Shown here: in pieces, positions 1-9,154 of the stretch
Numbering within the stretch: the first letter of the stretch is position 1
Layout of the letters: each line of letters opens with the position of its first letter
Source of the DNA: a virus
DNA length: 37,761 nt
Virus record (IMG/VR): IMGVR_UViG_3300032087_004172
Span: 1-37,761 of that record
Reading direction: 5' to 3' (one strand)
Translations under genes and position numbers: made by a program
The notes under the pieces: model-generated
What the model was told of the DNA's origin: nothing
What the model saw: only the letters and a program-made list of their open reading frames with translations
Databases searched by the model: none

Positions 1-79
1 AAGCGATGCTACACTATACAGGTTGAAATATAATATTTTCGATCATAATAAATGGCAAATAATGGCAAGCTATGTTTGA
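1..79 (+). CDS. possible 3' end of an upstream gene (partial)
   Basis: Frame 2 is open from the left edge to a TGA at 77-79, giving about 25 residues that end KWQIMASYV. If real, it overlaps the start of the next gene (ATG at 72) by 8 nt, an arrangement used throughout this window. The stretch is too short to recognise. It could equally be a non-coding leader: a loose late-promoter-like sequence (AATAAATGG) sits around 46-54. Low confidence. Confidence 0.25.
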   Translation, partial: SDATLYRLKYNIFDHNKWQIMASYV

Positions 80-1097
80 CAATAACACACAACGTATTGG
101 TTTCGCATGTAAGTACATGCACTCTGATCAATCGCTTAAAAAGAAAGAGCTTGAAGAAATTCAACGTCCTTTCAATACTAGGTCCACAACTGTTGCCTGG
201 CTCAACAGGCAAACTCGTGAAGTTGCCGAAGAACGCCTTTGGGACATTATGGTCCACAACATCAAATCTTACTACAACCTAATTTGGTATGTGGGCAATC
301 GTGCTCCTGTGTATCGCATGATTCGACTAGGCAGTGATTGTTTACCTGTGTACACTCAAGAAGATTGGCGATACTTTTGGCAAAAGCCTGACGTGATTGC
401 TTATTGCGAGCGTGAGTTTGCTAAAGTGGGCGAACTTGCTCGCGAGCTTGATGTGCGTTTGTCTATGCATCCTGGTCAATTTACTGTACTTGCTAGTGAC
501 AATCCTGACATTGTAGATCGTAGCATTGACGAGTTTGAATATCACATCAACATGGCACGTTGGATGGGCTACGGAAAGCAATGGCAAGACTTCAAGTGCA
601 ACGTACATATCTCCGGTCGGCAAGGTCCAGACGGTATCAAAGACGCACTTAAACGATTGTCTCCCGAAGCTAGAAACTGTATCACTATCGAGAACGACGA
701 GAACTCGTGGGGTCTTGATGCATCACTTGAACTAGAAAAACATGTTGCGCTAGTACTCGATATTCATCATCACTACATTCGCAGCGACGGCGAATACATT
801 CAAGTCAACGATGACCGTGTAAAACGTGTGTTCGACAGTTGGCGTGGTGTGCGTCCTGCTATTCATTACAGTGTAAGCCGCGAAGAATACATAGACTCTG
901 TTGACACAAATACACTGCCCGATTTGCAACTGCTTATGGAGCAAGGCTACAAAAAGCAAAAGCTTCGTTCACACAGTGACTACTACAAAAATACAGCATG
1001 CAATCAGTGGGCTTTGACCTTCTTAGAACATGCAGACATCATGTGCGAGAGCAAAATGAAGAACCTTGCTGTCGAAGGCTTGGTTAATCTTCTGTAG
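72..1097 (+). CDS. uvsE: UV damage endonuclease, UvsE/UvdE family
   Basis: The 341-residue protein matches the UVDE (UvdE/UvsE) family of TIM-barrel endonucleases, which nick DNA 5' to UV photoproducts to start excision repair. Visible family motifs are RIGFACKYMHSD near residues 8-19, SMHPGQF at 131-137 (metal-binding His), IENDE at 206-210, LDIHHHY at 229-235, IHYS at 264-267 and a late HSDYY. The length is normal for the family. I use the ATG at 72 because the family's N-terminal motif begins just after it; no clear Shine-Dalgarno sequence is visible, so translation may be coupled to an upstream gene. A virus in sunlit surface water would benefit from repair of UV lesions. The 3' end overlaps the convergent minus-strand gene by 14 nt. 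Confidence 0.9.
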   Translation: MFDNNTQRIGFACKYMHSDQSLKKKELEEIQRPFNTRSTTVAWLNRQTREVAEERLWDIMVHNIKSYYNLIWYVGNRAPVYRMIRLGSDCLPVYTQEDWRYFWQKPDVIAYCEREFAKVGELARELDVRLSMHPGQFTVLASDNPDIVDRSIDEFEYHINMARWMGYGKQWQDFKCNVHISGRQGPDGIKDALKRLSPEARNCITIENDENSWGLDASLELEKHVALVLDIHHHYIRSDGEYIQVNDDRVKRVFDSWRGVRPAIHYSVSREEYIDSVDTNTLPDLQLLMEQGYKKQKLRSHSDYYKNTACNQWALTFLEHADIMCESKMKNLAVEGLVNLL

Positions 1098-1623
1098 GAG
1101 GTTCCCAAGATTGAGCACACGTTTCTAGTATAGCAATTGCAGTTAAAAATGTAGGTGCTTGCCTAGTCGAAGGATTTTCTAACATCCACAGACTTTGGTA
1201 TTTGTAAGCGTCTAATTCTTTTAAAAGATTGCAAGAATATTTGGTTTTGTTTATGTGTTGCAGATAATGAACTAGTTCGTGTATTACTGTGTCTGCATCC
1301 TCTATACTGTTCCAATCAAAATCATCTTGTAAGTATATTACACCACTTCCGGGAGTAGGTTGAAACACAGCCTCTACCTGAGTTACATTATCGTTCTTTT
1401 TATCTTCTATATACTTTTCTTCGCCATAAAAGAAAATGTTCATTTGCTCTTGCGACAAATAAACTACTAGTGGAAGGGCTTGGCCGTTGTGAGGCAAATG
1501 ATAAACTTCTGCAAGCCAGTCTATATGCTTTTGCATTTCTGCTAATTCTACATCTCTATCCCGTGCAAAAGCATAAAACGGTATACAGACAGCAATTAAT
1601 ATTGCTGTTATAAATCTTATCAT
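1084..1623 (-). CDS. secreted HExxH metallopeptidase-like protein
   Basis: This is a minus-strand gene of 179 residues. The N-terminus (residues 1-20) is a good Sec signal peptide ending YAFA before RDRD. A zinc-peptidase HExxH motif, HELVH, lies at residues 115-119, followed by a Glu in KELDAY (about 136) that could be the third ligand of a gluzincin-like site. Cysteines at about 131 and 169 could form a disulfide after export. I infer a small periplasmic or outer-membrane zinc hydrolase, but I cannot name the family or substrate. It is convergent with uvsE, and the two stop regions overlap by 14 nt. It stands alone on its strand, which suggests a late acquisition or independent control. Whether it acts in lysis, superinfection control or host-envelope processing cannot be read from the sequence. 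Confidence 0.7.
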   Translation of the reverse strand: MIRFITAILIAVCIPFYAFARDRDVELAEMQKHIDWLAEVYHLPHNGQALPLVVYLSQEQMNIFFYGEEKYIEDKKNDNVTQVEAVFQPTPGSGVIYLQDDFDWNSIEDADTVIHELVHYLQHINKTKYSCNLLKELDAYKYQSLWMLENPSTRQAPTFLTAIAILETCAQSWEPPTED

Positions 1624-1638
1624 ACTGTATTTACCGCA

Positions 1639-1646
1639 AATAAATA
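1639..1646 (+). promoter_or_regulatory. late-promoter-like octamer AATAAATA
   Basis: AATAAATA followed by CAAT lies 24 nt upstream of the ATG at 1671, with an AAAGGA ribosome binding site between. It matches the NATAAATA form of the T4-type late promoter used by marine T4-like phages. The same octamer precedes the genes at 9155 and 10699, also followed by a short pyrimidine-poor tract. Confidence 0.55.
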
Positions 1647-1670
1647 CAATATCAAATAAAAGGATTACCT

Positions 1671-1988
1671 ATGACTAATCAATTATTACGTGCAATGTAT
1701 AGCAGTAAATCATTAGCACAACCAAAAAATCCCAACAGGGTAATGGGCGGTTTGCGTGCACACGGTATGAATTCATACACAGTAATTGCCGAAGATGGTA
1801 GCGAACAAGCAGTGCCGTCTCAGCGCTATGTTGAAACTTTAGAACAAAAAGTTTTAGAACAAACTACAGCTATAAAAGAAATGCAAAAACAAATTGAAAG
1901 ATTAAATCGCAGTACAAACAATTTAAAGAATCAAATAAATACAGTAACAAGGAATTCTACGTATGACAATTCTGTCTTTAACAAGTAA
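1671..1988 (+). CDS. small coiled-coil protein, unknown function
   Basis: This 105-residue protein is not one I can name. Residues 1-50 are compact and Gly/Asn-rich (RVMGGLRAHGMNSYTVIAEDG). Residues about 53-95 form a heptad-like coiled coil with regular Leu, Ile and Gln (VETLEQKVLEQ, then IKEMQKQIERLN). It has no signal peptide or membrane segment. It begins 24 nt after a late-promoter octamer with a clear AAAGGA site, and it precedes an IscA-like gene and a giant fibre gene. A small virion or assembly-chaperone role is a reasonable inference, but nothing proves it. Its last 26 nt overlap the next gene in another frame. Confidence 0.75.
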   Translation: MTNQLLRAMYSSKSLAQPKNPNRVMGGLRAHGMNSYTVIAEDGSEQAVPSQRYVETLEQKVLEQTTAIKEMQKQIERLNRSTNNLKNQINTVTRNSTYDNSVFNK

Positions 1989-2307
1989 TGCAAAGAAAAA
2001 AATTGACGAATTAAGTGCAAATAATAAGTCAGTTAGTTTAAGCATTAAAGGAGGCGGGTGTGCAGGGTTTGAATATAAATGGGATGTAATTAACAACGAT
2101 CAGATTGAAGTAGGCAGTGAAATAATTGAATCAGATAACGGAAAATTAGTTGTAGATCCAACTAGTATTATGTTTTTAGTTGGCACTGAAATAGATTACG
2201 AAACTGAAATTTTTGGTCAAATGTTTAAAATTTCTAACCCTAATGCAACTTCTTCATGCGGTTGTGGTACAAGTGTAGACTTTGATATAGAAGCAATGCA
2301 AGAATAA
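1963..2307 (+). CDS. IscA/HesB-type iron-sulfur carrier protein
   Basis: The 114-residue protein has the A-type Fe-S carrier signature: Cys33 in GGGCAGFEY and the C-terminal pair Cys99/Cys101 in SSCGCGTSV, the three cysteines that bind Fe or an Fe-S cluster in IscA/ErpA/SufA. The length is typical of the family. A-type carriers take clusters from a scaffold and pass them to apoproteins in the cytosol. T4-like marine phages often carry such a gene near tail genes, so a structural or cluster-delivery role late in infection is possible. The start ATG lies 26 nt inside the previous gene with GGA upstream, and the next gene follows after 12 nt, suggesting one transcript. A second Fe-S protein, an FdxA ferredoxin, is encoded at 27247-27588. 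Confidence 0.88.
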   Translation: MTILSLTSNAKKKIDELSANNKSVSLSIKGGGCAGFEYKWDVINNDQIEVGSEIIESDNGKLVVDPTSIMFLVGTEIDYETEIFGQMFKISNPNATSSCGCGTSVDFDIEAMQE

Positions 2308-2319
2308 TCGGAGACAAGT

Positions 2320-5300
2320 ATGTCAAGACAAGTAATAGATATTGGTATTGAGGGTAACGACGGAACCGGAGATAGCATTAGAGAAAGCTTTCGTAAATCA
2401 AATGAAAACTTTCAAGAACTGTATGCAGTATTCGGATTAGGTGGTCAAATTAGCATCACTAACATGAGCGATGTTCCGGATACACTTCAATCTAATAAAA
2501 TACTTACAACAAATGCAACAGGCACAGAAGTAATTTTTTCTACTATTGCGTCTAACAATGCACTAGACGATAGTAGCACTGATACAATTAATGTTGATGT
2601 AACAACTGTACCAGGCAAAATTATTCTTACAACTGCATTTGGCGAAATAGTTGACGATACATCTCCAACATTAGGCGGGCATCTAAATGCAAACAATTTA
2701 GCAATTGGTGGTGTTGCAATTTCAGATGCAGCCGCTGACGCACTTAATGCTCTGCCAGGAAATAGCACAAATTATACAGTTGACGACCTTGTTATAACAC
2801 AAAAGCATGCAGACCAAAGATATGCACCATCTGGCGTTAGCATGTCGTTAGGTGACGAACCTAGTGATGCATCTGGATATACTTTTACAATTACTGCTTA
2901 CAATTCTAGTAATAATGCTGTTGTTACTGGTCATGGTTTTACATCTCAGCGTAACGGACGAGCGTTTGTTTACACTGTTGAAGAAACACTTCCTTCTGCA
3001 TCTCCAGCATTAGTAAGTGGCACTACTTATTTTATACGTAGAGTAAATGATAATGAATTATCGTTCCATCCAACAGAATCTGATGCAGTAAATAATACCA
3101 ACAAAATTGTTATTACCCAAACTGCAATTGCAGCAGGAGATACTCACAAATTAGTAGACTCCAAGTATGACAGTGCTTTAGATGGCTTCTGGTTGTCTGA
3201 TCAACCTGTTCCTAGAAAAAGTCTAGTTCGCAGACAAGGCGATAAAATGACAGGTGCTTTAGTCCTAAATGATCATCCCGGCGATCTAAGCGGACAAGCA
3301 CAGAATAACACTGACTTGCAAGCTGCATCTAAATACTATGTTGATAACAGCGGTTCTTCTGCACAAAGCGTCATATTTGTAAGTAAAAGTGGCAATGATG
3401 CACAATCTGTAGCACCTGCTGGCAAGGAAGGTTCTAGTCTTTCATATGCATTCAAAACTATTAACGCTGCCGCGGAACATGCATACGAAGTTGTAAATTA
3501 TGCACAAGAGACATTAGGCCCTTACGTACAAACTGTGACTCATACAAATTTTACAGTGAATGCACTGGTTAAAAGTGGCTTTGCTGTTAACAGTCCGGTC
3601 ATGCCACATGCAAATACTGCTCTAAAAAACAATAAAGATTATCTAGTAGCAGAGATACAAGGATATGTTGAATTTACATATCCGAACTATGTTTTTGATC
3701 AGCATGAATTCAAAGATGACTATGGCACTCTTATAGATAGTATAAGATTTGATTTAAATAAAGGTCTTACATCTAATGCTCTTACAAAGAGGTTTGCACA
3801 AAAATTTTACAGTGAAATTACAGACAGAGTAAAAATTAAAAAACACTTAACTGAAAATAGTGCTGCTGTTACCCAATTGTATAATCTAATTAATACAAGT
3901 ATATTTGAAAATACTGGTTACAATGAAAAACTAATAGATGCCATCACAAAGTCTAGCGGCAGTACTCCTAGTGTAGTAACAACTGCTACAAATCATAACC
4001 TATCCGACGGAAACTTGGTTAAGTTTGCGTCAGTGCCAGGCATGTATCAATTAGAAGGCAAGTTTGCCTACATAAAAAGTGTAACTTCTACTACTTTTGA
4101 AATTTATACAGATGCAGCACTTACAACTGTATATGACACAAGCAGTTTTAGCGATTACATAGATGACAGTACAAAAGGTAAAATACAATTAAGATATCAG
4201 CAGTACTGCGAACAAAACACGTCAGGCACACACGTTAACAATAATGAATTGAGTGCAGCATCAGCTGCTGAGTCTCTTAAAGACCTTGTTATTAACATAT
4301 GGACTAATGGACCCGAAAGTGGGCAAGACATTGTTTATGGTAACAAATATATACTAAAAGTTGTAAATGACGGTACAGATTTAGATCAGACTAATAGTGC
4401 AAATGTTGATGCACTTCCTAGTAAACTCATAAGAGGTAAAAAGAGTGGCGCTTTAGGACAGATTACCAGTTTTACAAATAGAACAAGTCCAGCAGAAACA
4501 GAATTTTCCTTGAATATGTTAGCTCCTATTGATTTCTTAGAAGACGAAGAAATAGAAGTAGGTTATCTTACAAGGGCAAAACAAGTAACTATACTGGTAG
4601 AAAGTGGTACTTACGAGGAAGATCTTCCTATTAGAATTCCGCAAAATACATCGCTCATTGGTGATGAGTTTAGACGTACACTAGTCAAACCACGTAAGCG
4701 TGTCTCCCAAAGTGCACATGCTAGTACTTACTTCTATAGAGACAGTGCCTTCGACGGCATTACTACTGCTACCCAAGGTGCTACACTAAATGACCAGCAA
4801 GGTAATGCAAAAGGTAAAATTGGATATCACTATCTTTATCGTCCAGACCGTGTTAAAAATGTTGGACCAACTGTAACAAATGCAGGATCTTACACTACAG
4901 CAAAACAAATATTACTAGATAACTCAAAGTATATAGTAGAAGAAACGTTACAATTCCTAAACACAAATCATTCAAGTGTAACTTACGACGAAGTTGCTTA
5001 CAGAGATGATTTTCATAAATTAGTAGATGCACTAGCACACGACCTAGGAGAAGGCGGCGAAGAAAGAAGTTTAGAAATACAAGGATCTTATCACGAAGTG
5101 GGTGATACTGATTATCTTTCTAGACTAGGTGATAGCTCAACAGAAACAGCAGTAGAAGCAGCAATTGACAACATATATACTTTGTGCAATTCACTATTAA
5201 GTGCAAGTGCACCTAGCTATACCGACAGTAGTTACACAGCAGGTAGCTCAACAGTAACAGACAAAGTGGTTCCTAATCTAAGTAATGGGTCTGGTGAATC

Positions 5301-8300
5301 AGGTTCGATAAGTGCTGTGCAAGACTTAATTGACAAGATAAATTTTGTATTCAGTATTGATTATAATCCGCCGTTACGTAACGATCAACTTGACGTGTTT
5401 TTTGTAAATGACGCATCAACTGTAGAAAATATCACAATACAAGAGCACGGCGGATTTGGTATTGTATTAGATCCAGTTGGGCAAATATTAACAAAGTCTC
5501 CTTACATTGCAAATTCTAGTAGTGTAAGCAAAAGCACAAATACTAAAACTTTTGCCGGTGGTGTATTTGCAGATGCTTATGCAGGAAGCATACCTATTAG
5601 AATACGTGGCAACAGTGGAACATTTACCGATGCTACAGGCTCGGTATCATTAGATGCATTCACACTTTGGGTTGAAAGTGAAGACACTGACCTAATTGGT
5701 GACAGCTCAGTATTAGGCATACAAGGTTTAAAGGTAAAAGAACCGCAAGTTCCTAGTGTGTTTTACGTAGACGGTGTAAGATATCAAATTAATGCTATCA
5801 GTAACTATGATAAAGATTTAGGCAGATGTATTTTATACCTTGATCCTACTACCAACAACTCTACCGGTTATGTAGGTGACGTTAGTTCTTCAGTAGATGT
5901 AGAGACATTTATACAAATAGGCGGTAGCAGAAGTATTACAGTTGGCAACTTCCAACAAATAAACGACTTGGGCTACGGTATTGTTGCTGCTAACGGTGCA
6001 AAAATTACGGCAGATCACATTGAATCTACATATAACCAAGCTAGTATATATTCAAAAGACGGAAGTGATATTAAACTTACAAACTCAACTTCTAATTTTG
6101 GTAAGTTTGGTATTGTGTCAGAGGGCGCCGATCCTAATACTATTCCAGATGCAGTAACTTTACGTGACACTATGGTACAACCTGCCAAAATACACGGAAC
6201 ATTCAGTGCCGGTACAAGTCAAACTACAGTTAAAATATATGATGTAACGGTAGCTCCTAAGGCAGGCGGTATTTTGACCATCACAGGCCTTACAGATGAC
6301 AGCACCTTCCGAACACTAGATTATAAAATTAACAGTGTGAAAGTTGATACTGCAACAGGTTCACCAGCTGTAATAAGTAGCACAGTTTATGAATTAACCT
6401 TTACCGCAGATGACGTTTCGTCTACAAACTTTTTTGGTACACTACAACAAGATCTAGCAGACGATACATTAGTAGAATATAGAGATGGAACGCAGTTTAT
6501 TTTTGCAGATGTAGCAAGCCCTACAACATTAGATCCAAGACCTAATACAACTTTCACATTTACCGAAAGCCAAGATACTTCTTATAGTACAACTGTGTTT
6601 TCAACACAAGACAATTACAGCGGTGACTTACCAAACACGCATGTAAAAGCTACGTTTGATAAACAATTTGAATATATTGACCTCCAGCCCAGCATAGCAA
6701 ATATTGTAGGCAAGGGCGATGCACAAGGAAATACTACTTTAGCAATTAATTTAATTACAGGTGGGTCGGCTTCATTCCCTAATACTACTCGAGTAGTTGG
6801 AATGTTATTTACTTGGGCTGGTAGAACGCACAGAATTACAAATTACGATGCAACCCCAGTTACACATGCTGTGATAACATTTGCTGATACTGATTCTAAT
6901 GGTGCAGCACTACCAAACATTCATCCTAGCTATGCAGGTGCAGGTTTAGCAGAACCAGTATACACTGGTAATGTACCCGAAAGTATTAAAGCTGGGCTAG
7001 AAAAAGGTGTAGATGCAGAAATTACAGAAAAAACTGCTGTAGTTAGGGCAACCAGTACGGCATTTAAGAGTGTAGGCGCTGGGTCGTTTAACGACACAAA
7101 CTTCCCTAACGATATACTAGGTGATCCAGTTGACAACTCAGATCCTACTCCGTTTACTACTTCTCCTAGTGCAAGTAAAGCTGAAGTATGGCAACGTGGT
7201 AAAGGTAGAGTGTTCTGGAACAGCTCGGATCAATTTGGTGTATTTAGAGTTGGGCAATTCTTTAACATAGATCAAGCAACAGGCACAACCACTATATCAG
7301 GTGGTATTGGTATTTCTGATGCTGAAAGCTTAGGATTTAGTTTAGGTGCCACTATTAATGAATTCTCTACAGATGATAGTATGAGCGGACAATCTGACAG
7401 TGCTGTACCAACTGAGAAAGCTGTACAAAGTTATATTGATAGACGTTTACATGTTAACGAAGCAGGAAGTGCTATTGCTGTATCTGATGAAATAGGACCT
7501 GGTTTTATGGCGCTAAACGGCGCACAGGCAATGACTGGTGATTTAGATGCTGGTAATAATAATATAATTAACTTAGATCCGCCGTCAAACTCAACAGATG
7601 CAGCAAACAAAGCATATGTTGATGCACAGATAGCAACTAAAGACAGTTTAAGTGAACTTAACGACATTAGTATTTCTACTGCTGCAACAAGTGACTTGCT
7701 AGTGTACGGCGGAAGCTCATGGGAAGACGCTGCTGTAAGCGGTGATGTCACACTTACAAGATCTAGTGCTAATACAATAACAAGTGCTATTTCTGCAGGT
7801 GTTATTGTAGACGCTGACATAAATGCAAGTGCAGCGATTGCTCAAAGCAAATTAAGTTTAGACGACGCAACTACAAGCACAAAAGGTATAGCAAGTTTTG
7901 ATACAGATCATTTTACAGTTACTTCGGGTGCTGTAACTGTAAAAGCAAACAGTATTACAAAAGCAGATATCGAACAAATTAGTACAAGCACTGTTTTAGG
8001 CAGAACTACTGCTGGCACAGGTAACGTTGAAGAAGTTTCTATTAGCACTATTTTAAGTTCAGGTAATGCAATACTTGACGGAGACTTTACTACAGATAAT
8101 ACTGGCTCTAAAGTGCTTACACAAGTTGCTGCTGGGTCATATGGATTGACAAACCTTTCAGCTACAACTGCAAACAACTCTGTAGTTAAGCGTTCGGCAA
8201 CAGGTGAAGTAGATGCTACTGCTTATCAAATCGACGGTAATCAAATACTTGACGTGGACGGCACTGATACTGTGCTTAAAACTACAGCAGGCGGTGTATT

Positions 8301-9126
8301 ACTAAGAGGCGAAGGTGCTACTCCTACATTAGAAACAGGTGGCGCAGTTCAAGTAGGCGATATTGCTAACGTAGACAACAGCACATTCCAAGATGCTAGT
8401 AGCTATAGTACAAGCACAAGTAAACTAGCGTCTACTTGGATTTACACAAACTTCTTAGAAGCTGCTACAGAAAAAGGTGCTAGCAGCATGGGTATTGGCT
8501 TAGGAGCAGGTGGCGGTTTTGCCGAGTCTGCAGCTGATACGATTATCGCAGTAACTAACGGCATTGTGCGTACTGTTACAAATGACTCAGGTCTGACAGT
8601 TTCATCTGGTGACTTGACAGTTTCTTCAGGAAACTTGACAATGACTTCCGGGTATGTGCAAACTACCAATCTTACAACAGGCGGAAGTGCAACAGCAGGT
8701 ACTGTTACAGGCAACTGGACTCTTACTGTAGGATCACGATTCGAAGCAACATATGCAGACATTGCAGAATATTATGAAGCTGATCATACATACGAAGTTG
8801 GCACAGTATTAGTGTTCGGTGGCGAAAAAGAAGTCACAGGCTGCACAGAGCACAAGTCAACAAGAGTAGCAGGGGTGGTTTCTAACACAGCAGCATTTAC
8901 AATGAACCAAGACTGTCCTGGTATTGCAACTTGTATTGCACTTGTAGGACGTGTACCTGTAAAGGTAATAGGAAAAGTTGAAAAAGGTGACATATTAGTT
9001 ACTAGTGCAGTTCCGGGATATGCTGTTGTTGATAATGATCCTAAAGTGGGAACAATACTTGGTCGTGCAATAGGTATTAAAGATGATGCAGACAAGGGTG
9101 TTGTTGAAGCCTTAGTAGGAAAATAA
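2320..9126 (+). CDS. giant tail fibre / beta-helix virion protein
   Basis: This is one unbroken 2268-residue frame. The N-terminus (IGIEGNDGTGDSIRESF) is the module also found at 9994 and 35949, and probably attaches the protein to the baseplate or to another fibre. Around residue 350 the sequence resembles the start of a pectate-lyase-like beta-helix (FVSKSGNDAQS), and around residues 755-795 a segment (VESGTYEEDLPIRIPQNTSL) fits right-handed beta-helix turns. Around 1760 comes the common fibre module DAANKAYVDAQI. The C-terminus from about residue 2140 (FEATYADIAEYYEADHTYEV) resembles C-terminal chaperone or Peptidase_G2-like domains of other fibres, which may be cleaved after trimerisation. 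The protein is rich in Ser, Thr, Asn and Asp and nearly Cys-free until the last 90 residues. A GGAGA site precedes the ATG. Its role is probably host-surface recognition; exact receptor unknown. Confidence 0.85.
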   Translation: MSRQVIDIGIEGNDGTGDSIRESFRKSNENFQELYAVFGLGGQISITNMSDVPDTLQSNKILTTNATGTEVIFSTIASNNALDDSSTDTINVDVTTVPGKIILTTAFGEIVDDTSPTLGGHLNANNLAIGGVAISDAAADALNALPGNSTNYTVDDLVITQKHADQRYAPSGVSMSLGDEPSDASGYTFTITAYNSSNNAVVTGHGFTSQRNGRAFVYTVEETLPSASPALVSGTTYFIRRVNDNELSFHPTESDAVNNTNKIVITQTAIAAGDTHKLVDSKYDSALDGFWLSDQPVPRKSLVRRQGDKMTGALVLNDHPGDLSGQAQNNTDLQAASKYYVDNSGSSAQSVIFVSKSGNDAQSVAPAGKEGSSLSYAFKTINAAAEHAYEVVNYAQETLGPYVQTVTHTNFTVNALVKSGFAVNSPVMPHANTALKNNKDYLVAEIQGYVEFTYPNYVFDQHEFKDDYGTLIDSIRFDLNKGLTSNALTKRFAQKFYSEITDRVKIKKHLTENSAAVTQLYNLINTSIFENTGYNEKLIDAITKSSGSTPSVVTTATNHNLSDGNLVKFASVPGMYQLEGKFAYIKSVTSTTFEIYTDAALTTVYDTSSFSDYIDDSTKGKIQLRYQQYCEQNTSGTHVNNNELSAASAAESLKDLVINIWTNGPESGQDIVYGNKYILKVVNDGTDLDQTNSANVDALPSKLIRGKKSGALGQITSFTNRTSPAETEFSLNMLAPIDFLEDEEIEVGYLTRAKQVTILVESGTYEEDLPIRIPQNTSLIGDEFRRTLVKPRKRVSQSAHASTYFYRDSAFDGITTATQGATLNDQQGNAKGKIGYHYLYRPDRVKNVGPTVTNAGSYTTAKQILLDNSKYIVEETLQFLNTNHSSVTYDEVAYRDDFHKLVDALAHDLGEGGEERSLEIQGSYHEVGDTDYLSRLGDSSTETAVEAAIDNIYTLCNSLLSASAPSYTDSSYTAGSSTVTDKVVPNLSNGSGESGSISAVQDLIDKINFVFSIDYNPPLRNDQLDVFFVNDASTVENITIQEHGGFGIVLDPVGQILTKSPYIANSSSVSKSTNTKTFAGGVFADAYAGSIPIRIRGNSGTFTDATGSVSLDAFTLWVESEDTDLIGDSSVLGIQGLKVKEPQVPSVFYVDGVRYQINAISNYDKDLGRCILYLDPTTNNSTGYVGDVSSSVDVETFIQIGGSRSITVGNFQQINDLGYGIVAANGAKITADHIESTYNQASIYSKDGSDIKLTNSTSNFGKFGIVSEGADPNTIPDAVTLRDTMVQPAKIHGTFSAGTSQTTVKIYDVTVAPKAGGILTITGLTDDSTFRTLDYKINSVKVDTATGSPAVISSTVYELTFTADDVSSTNFFGTLQQDLADDTLVEYRDGTQFIFADVASPTTLDPRPNTTFTFTESQDTSYSTTVFSTQDNYSGDLPNTHVKATFDKQFEYIDLQPSIANIVGKGDAQGNTTLAINLITGGSASFPNTTRVVGMLFTWAGRTHRITNYDATPVTHAVITFADTDSNGAALPNIHPSYAGAGLAEPVYTGNVPESIKAGLEKGVDAEITEKTAVVRATSTAFKSVGAGSFNDTNFPNDILGDPVDNSDPTPFTTSPSASKAEVWQRGKGRVFWNSSDQFGVFRVGQFFNIDQATGTTTISGGIGISDAESLGFSLGATINEFSTDDSMSGQSDSAVPTEKAVQSYIDRRLHVNEAGSAIAVSDEIGPGFMALNGAQAMTGDLDAGNNNIINLDPPSNSTDAANKAYVDAQIATKDSLSELNDISISTAATSDLLVYGGSSWEDAAVSGDVTLTRSSANTITSAISAGVIVDADINASAAIAQSKLSLDDATTSTKGIASFDTDHFTVTSGAVTVKANSITKADIEQISTSTVLGRTTAGTGNVEEVSISTILSSGNAILDGDFTTDNTGSKVLTQVAAGSYGLTNLSATTANNSVVKRSATGEVDATAYQIDGNQILDVDGTDTVLKTTAGGVLLRGEGATPTLETGGAVQVGDIANVDNSTFQDASSYSTSTSKLASTWIYTNFLEAATEKGASSMGIGLGAGGGFAESAADTIIAVTNGIVRTVTNDSGLTVSSGDLTVSSGNLTMTSGYVQTTNLTTGGSATAGTVTGNWTLTVGSRFEATYADIAEYYEADHTYEVGTVLVFGGEKEVTGCTEHKSTRVAGVVSNTAAFTMNQDCPGIATCIALVGRVPVKVIGKVEKGDILVTSAVPGYAVVDNDPKVGTILGRAIGIKDDADKGVVEALVGK

Positions 9127-9127
9127 C

Positions 9128-9135
9128 AATAAATA
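9128..9135 (+). promoter_or_regulatory. late-promoter-like octamer AATAAATA
   Basis: AATAAATA lies directly after the stop of the giant fibre gene and 19 nt before the ATG at 9155, with GAGAAG between as a possible ribosome binding site. It is identical to the octamers at 1639 and 10676. Confidence 0.55.
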
Positions 9136-9154
9136 TACAAAAGAGAAGTAGAGA

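Noticed and set aside
2487-2768. Open frame on the minus strand inside the giant fibre gene
   Set aside because: It is antisense to a clear coding region with low-complexity Ser/Val/Ala composition, a shadow of Ser/Thr/Ala-rich fibre codons. The same applies to minus-strand frames at 7431-7820, 8442-8762 and 9364-9960.
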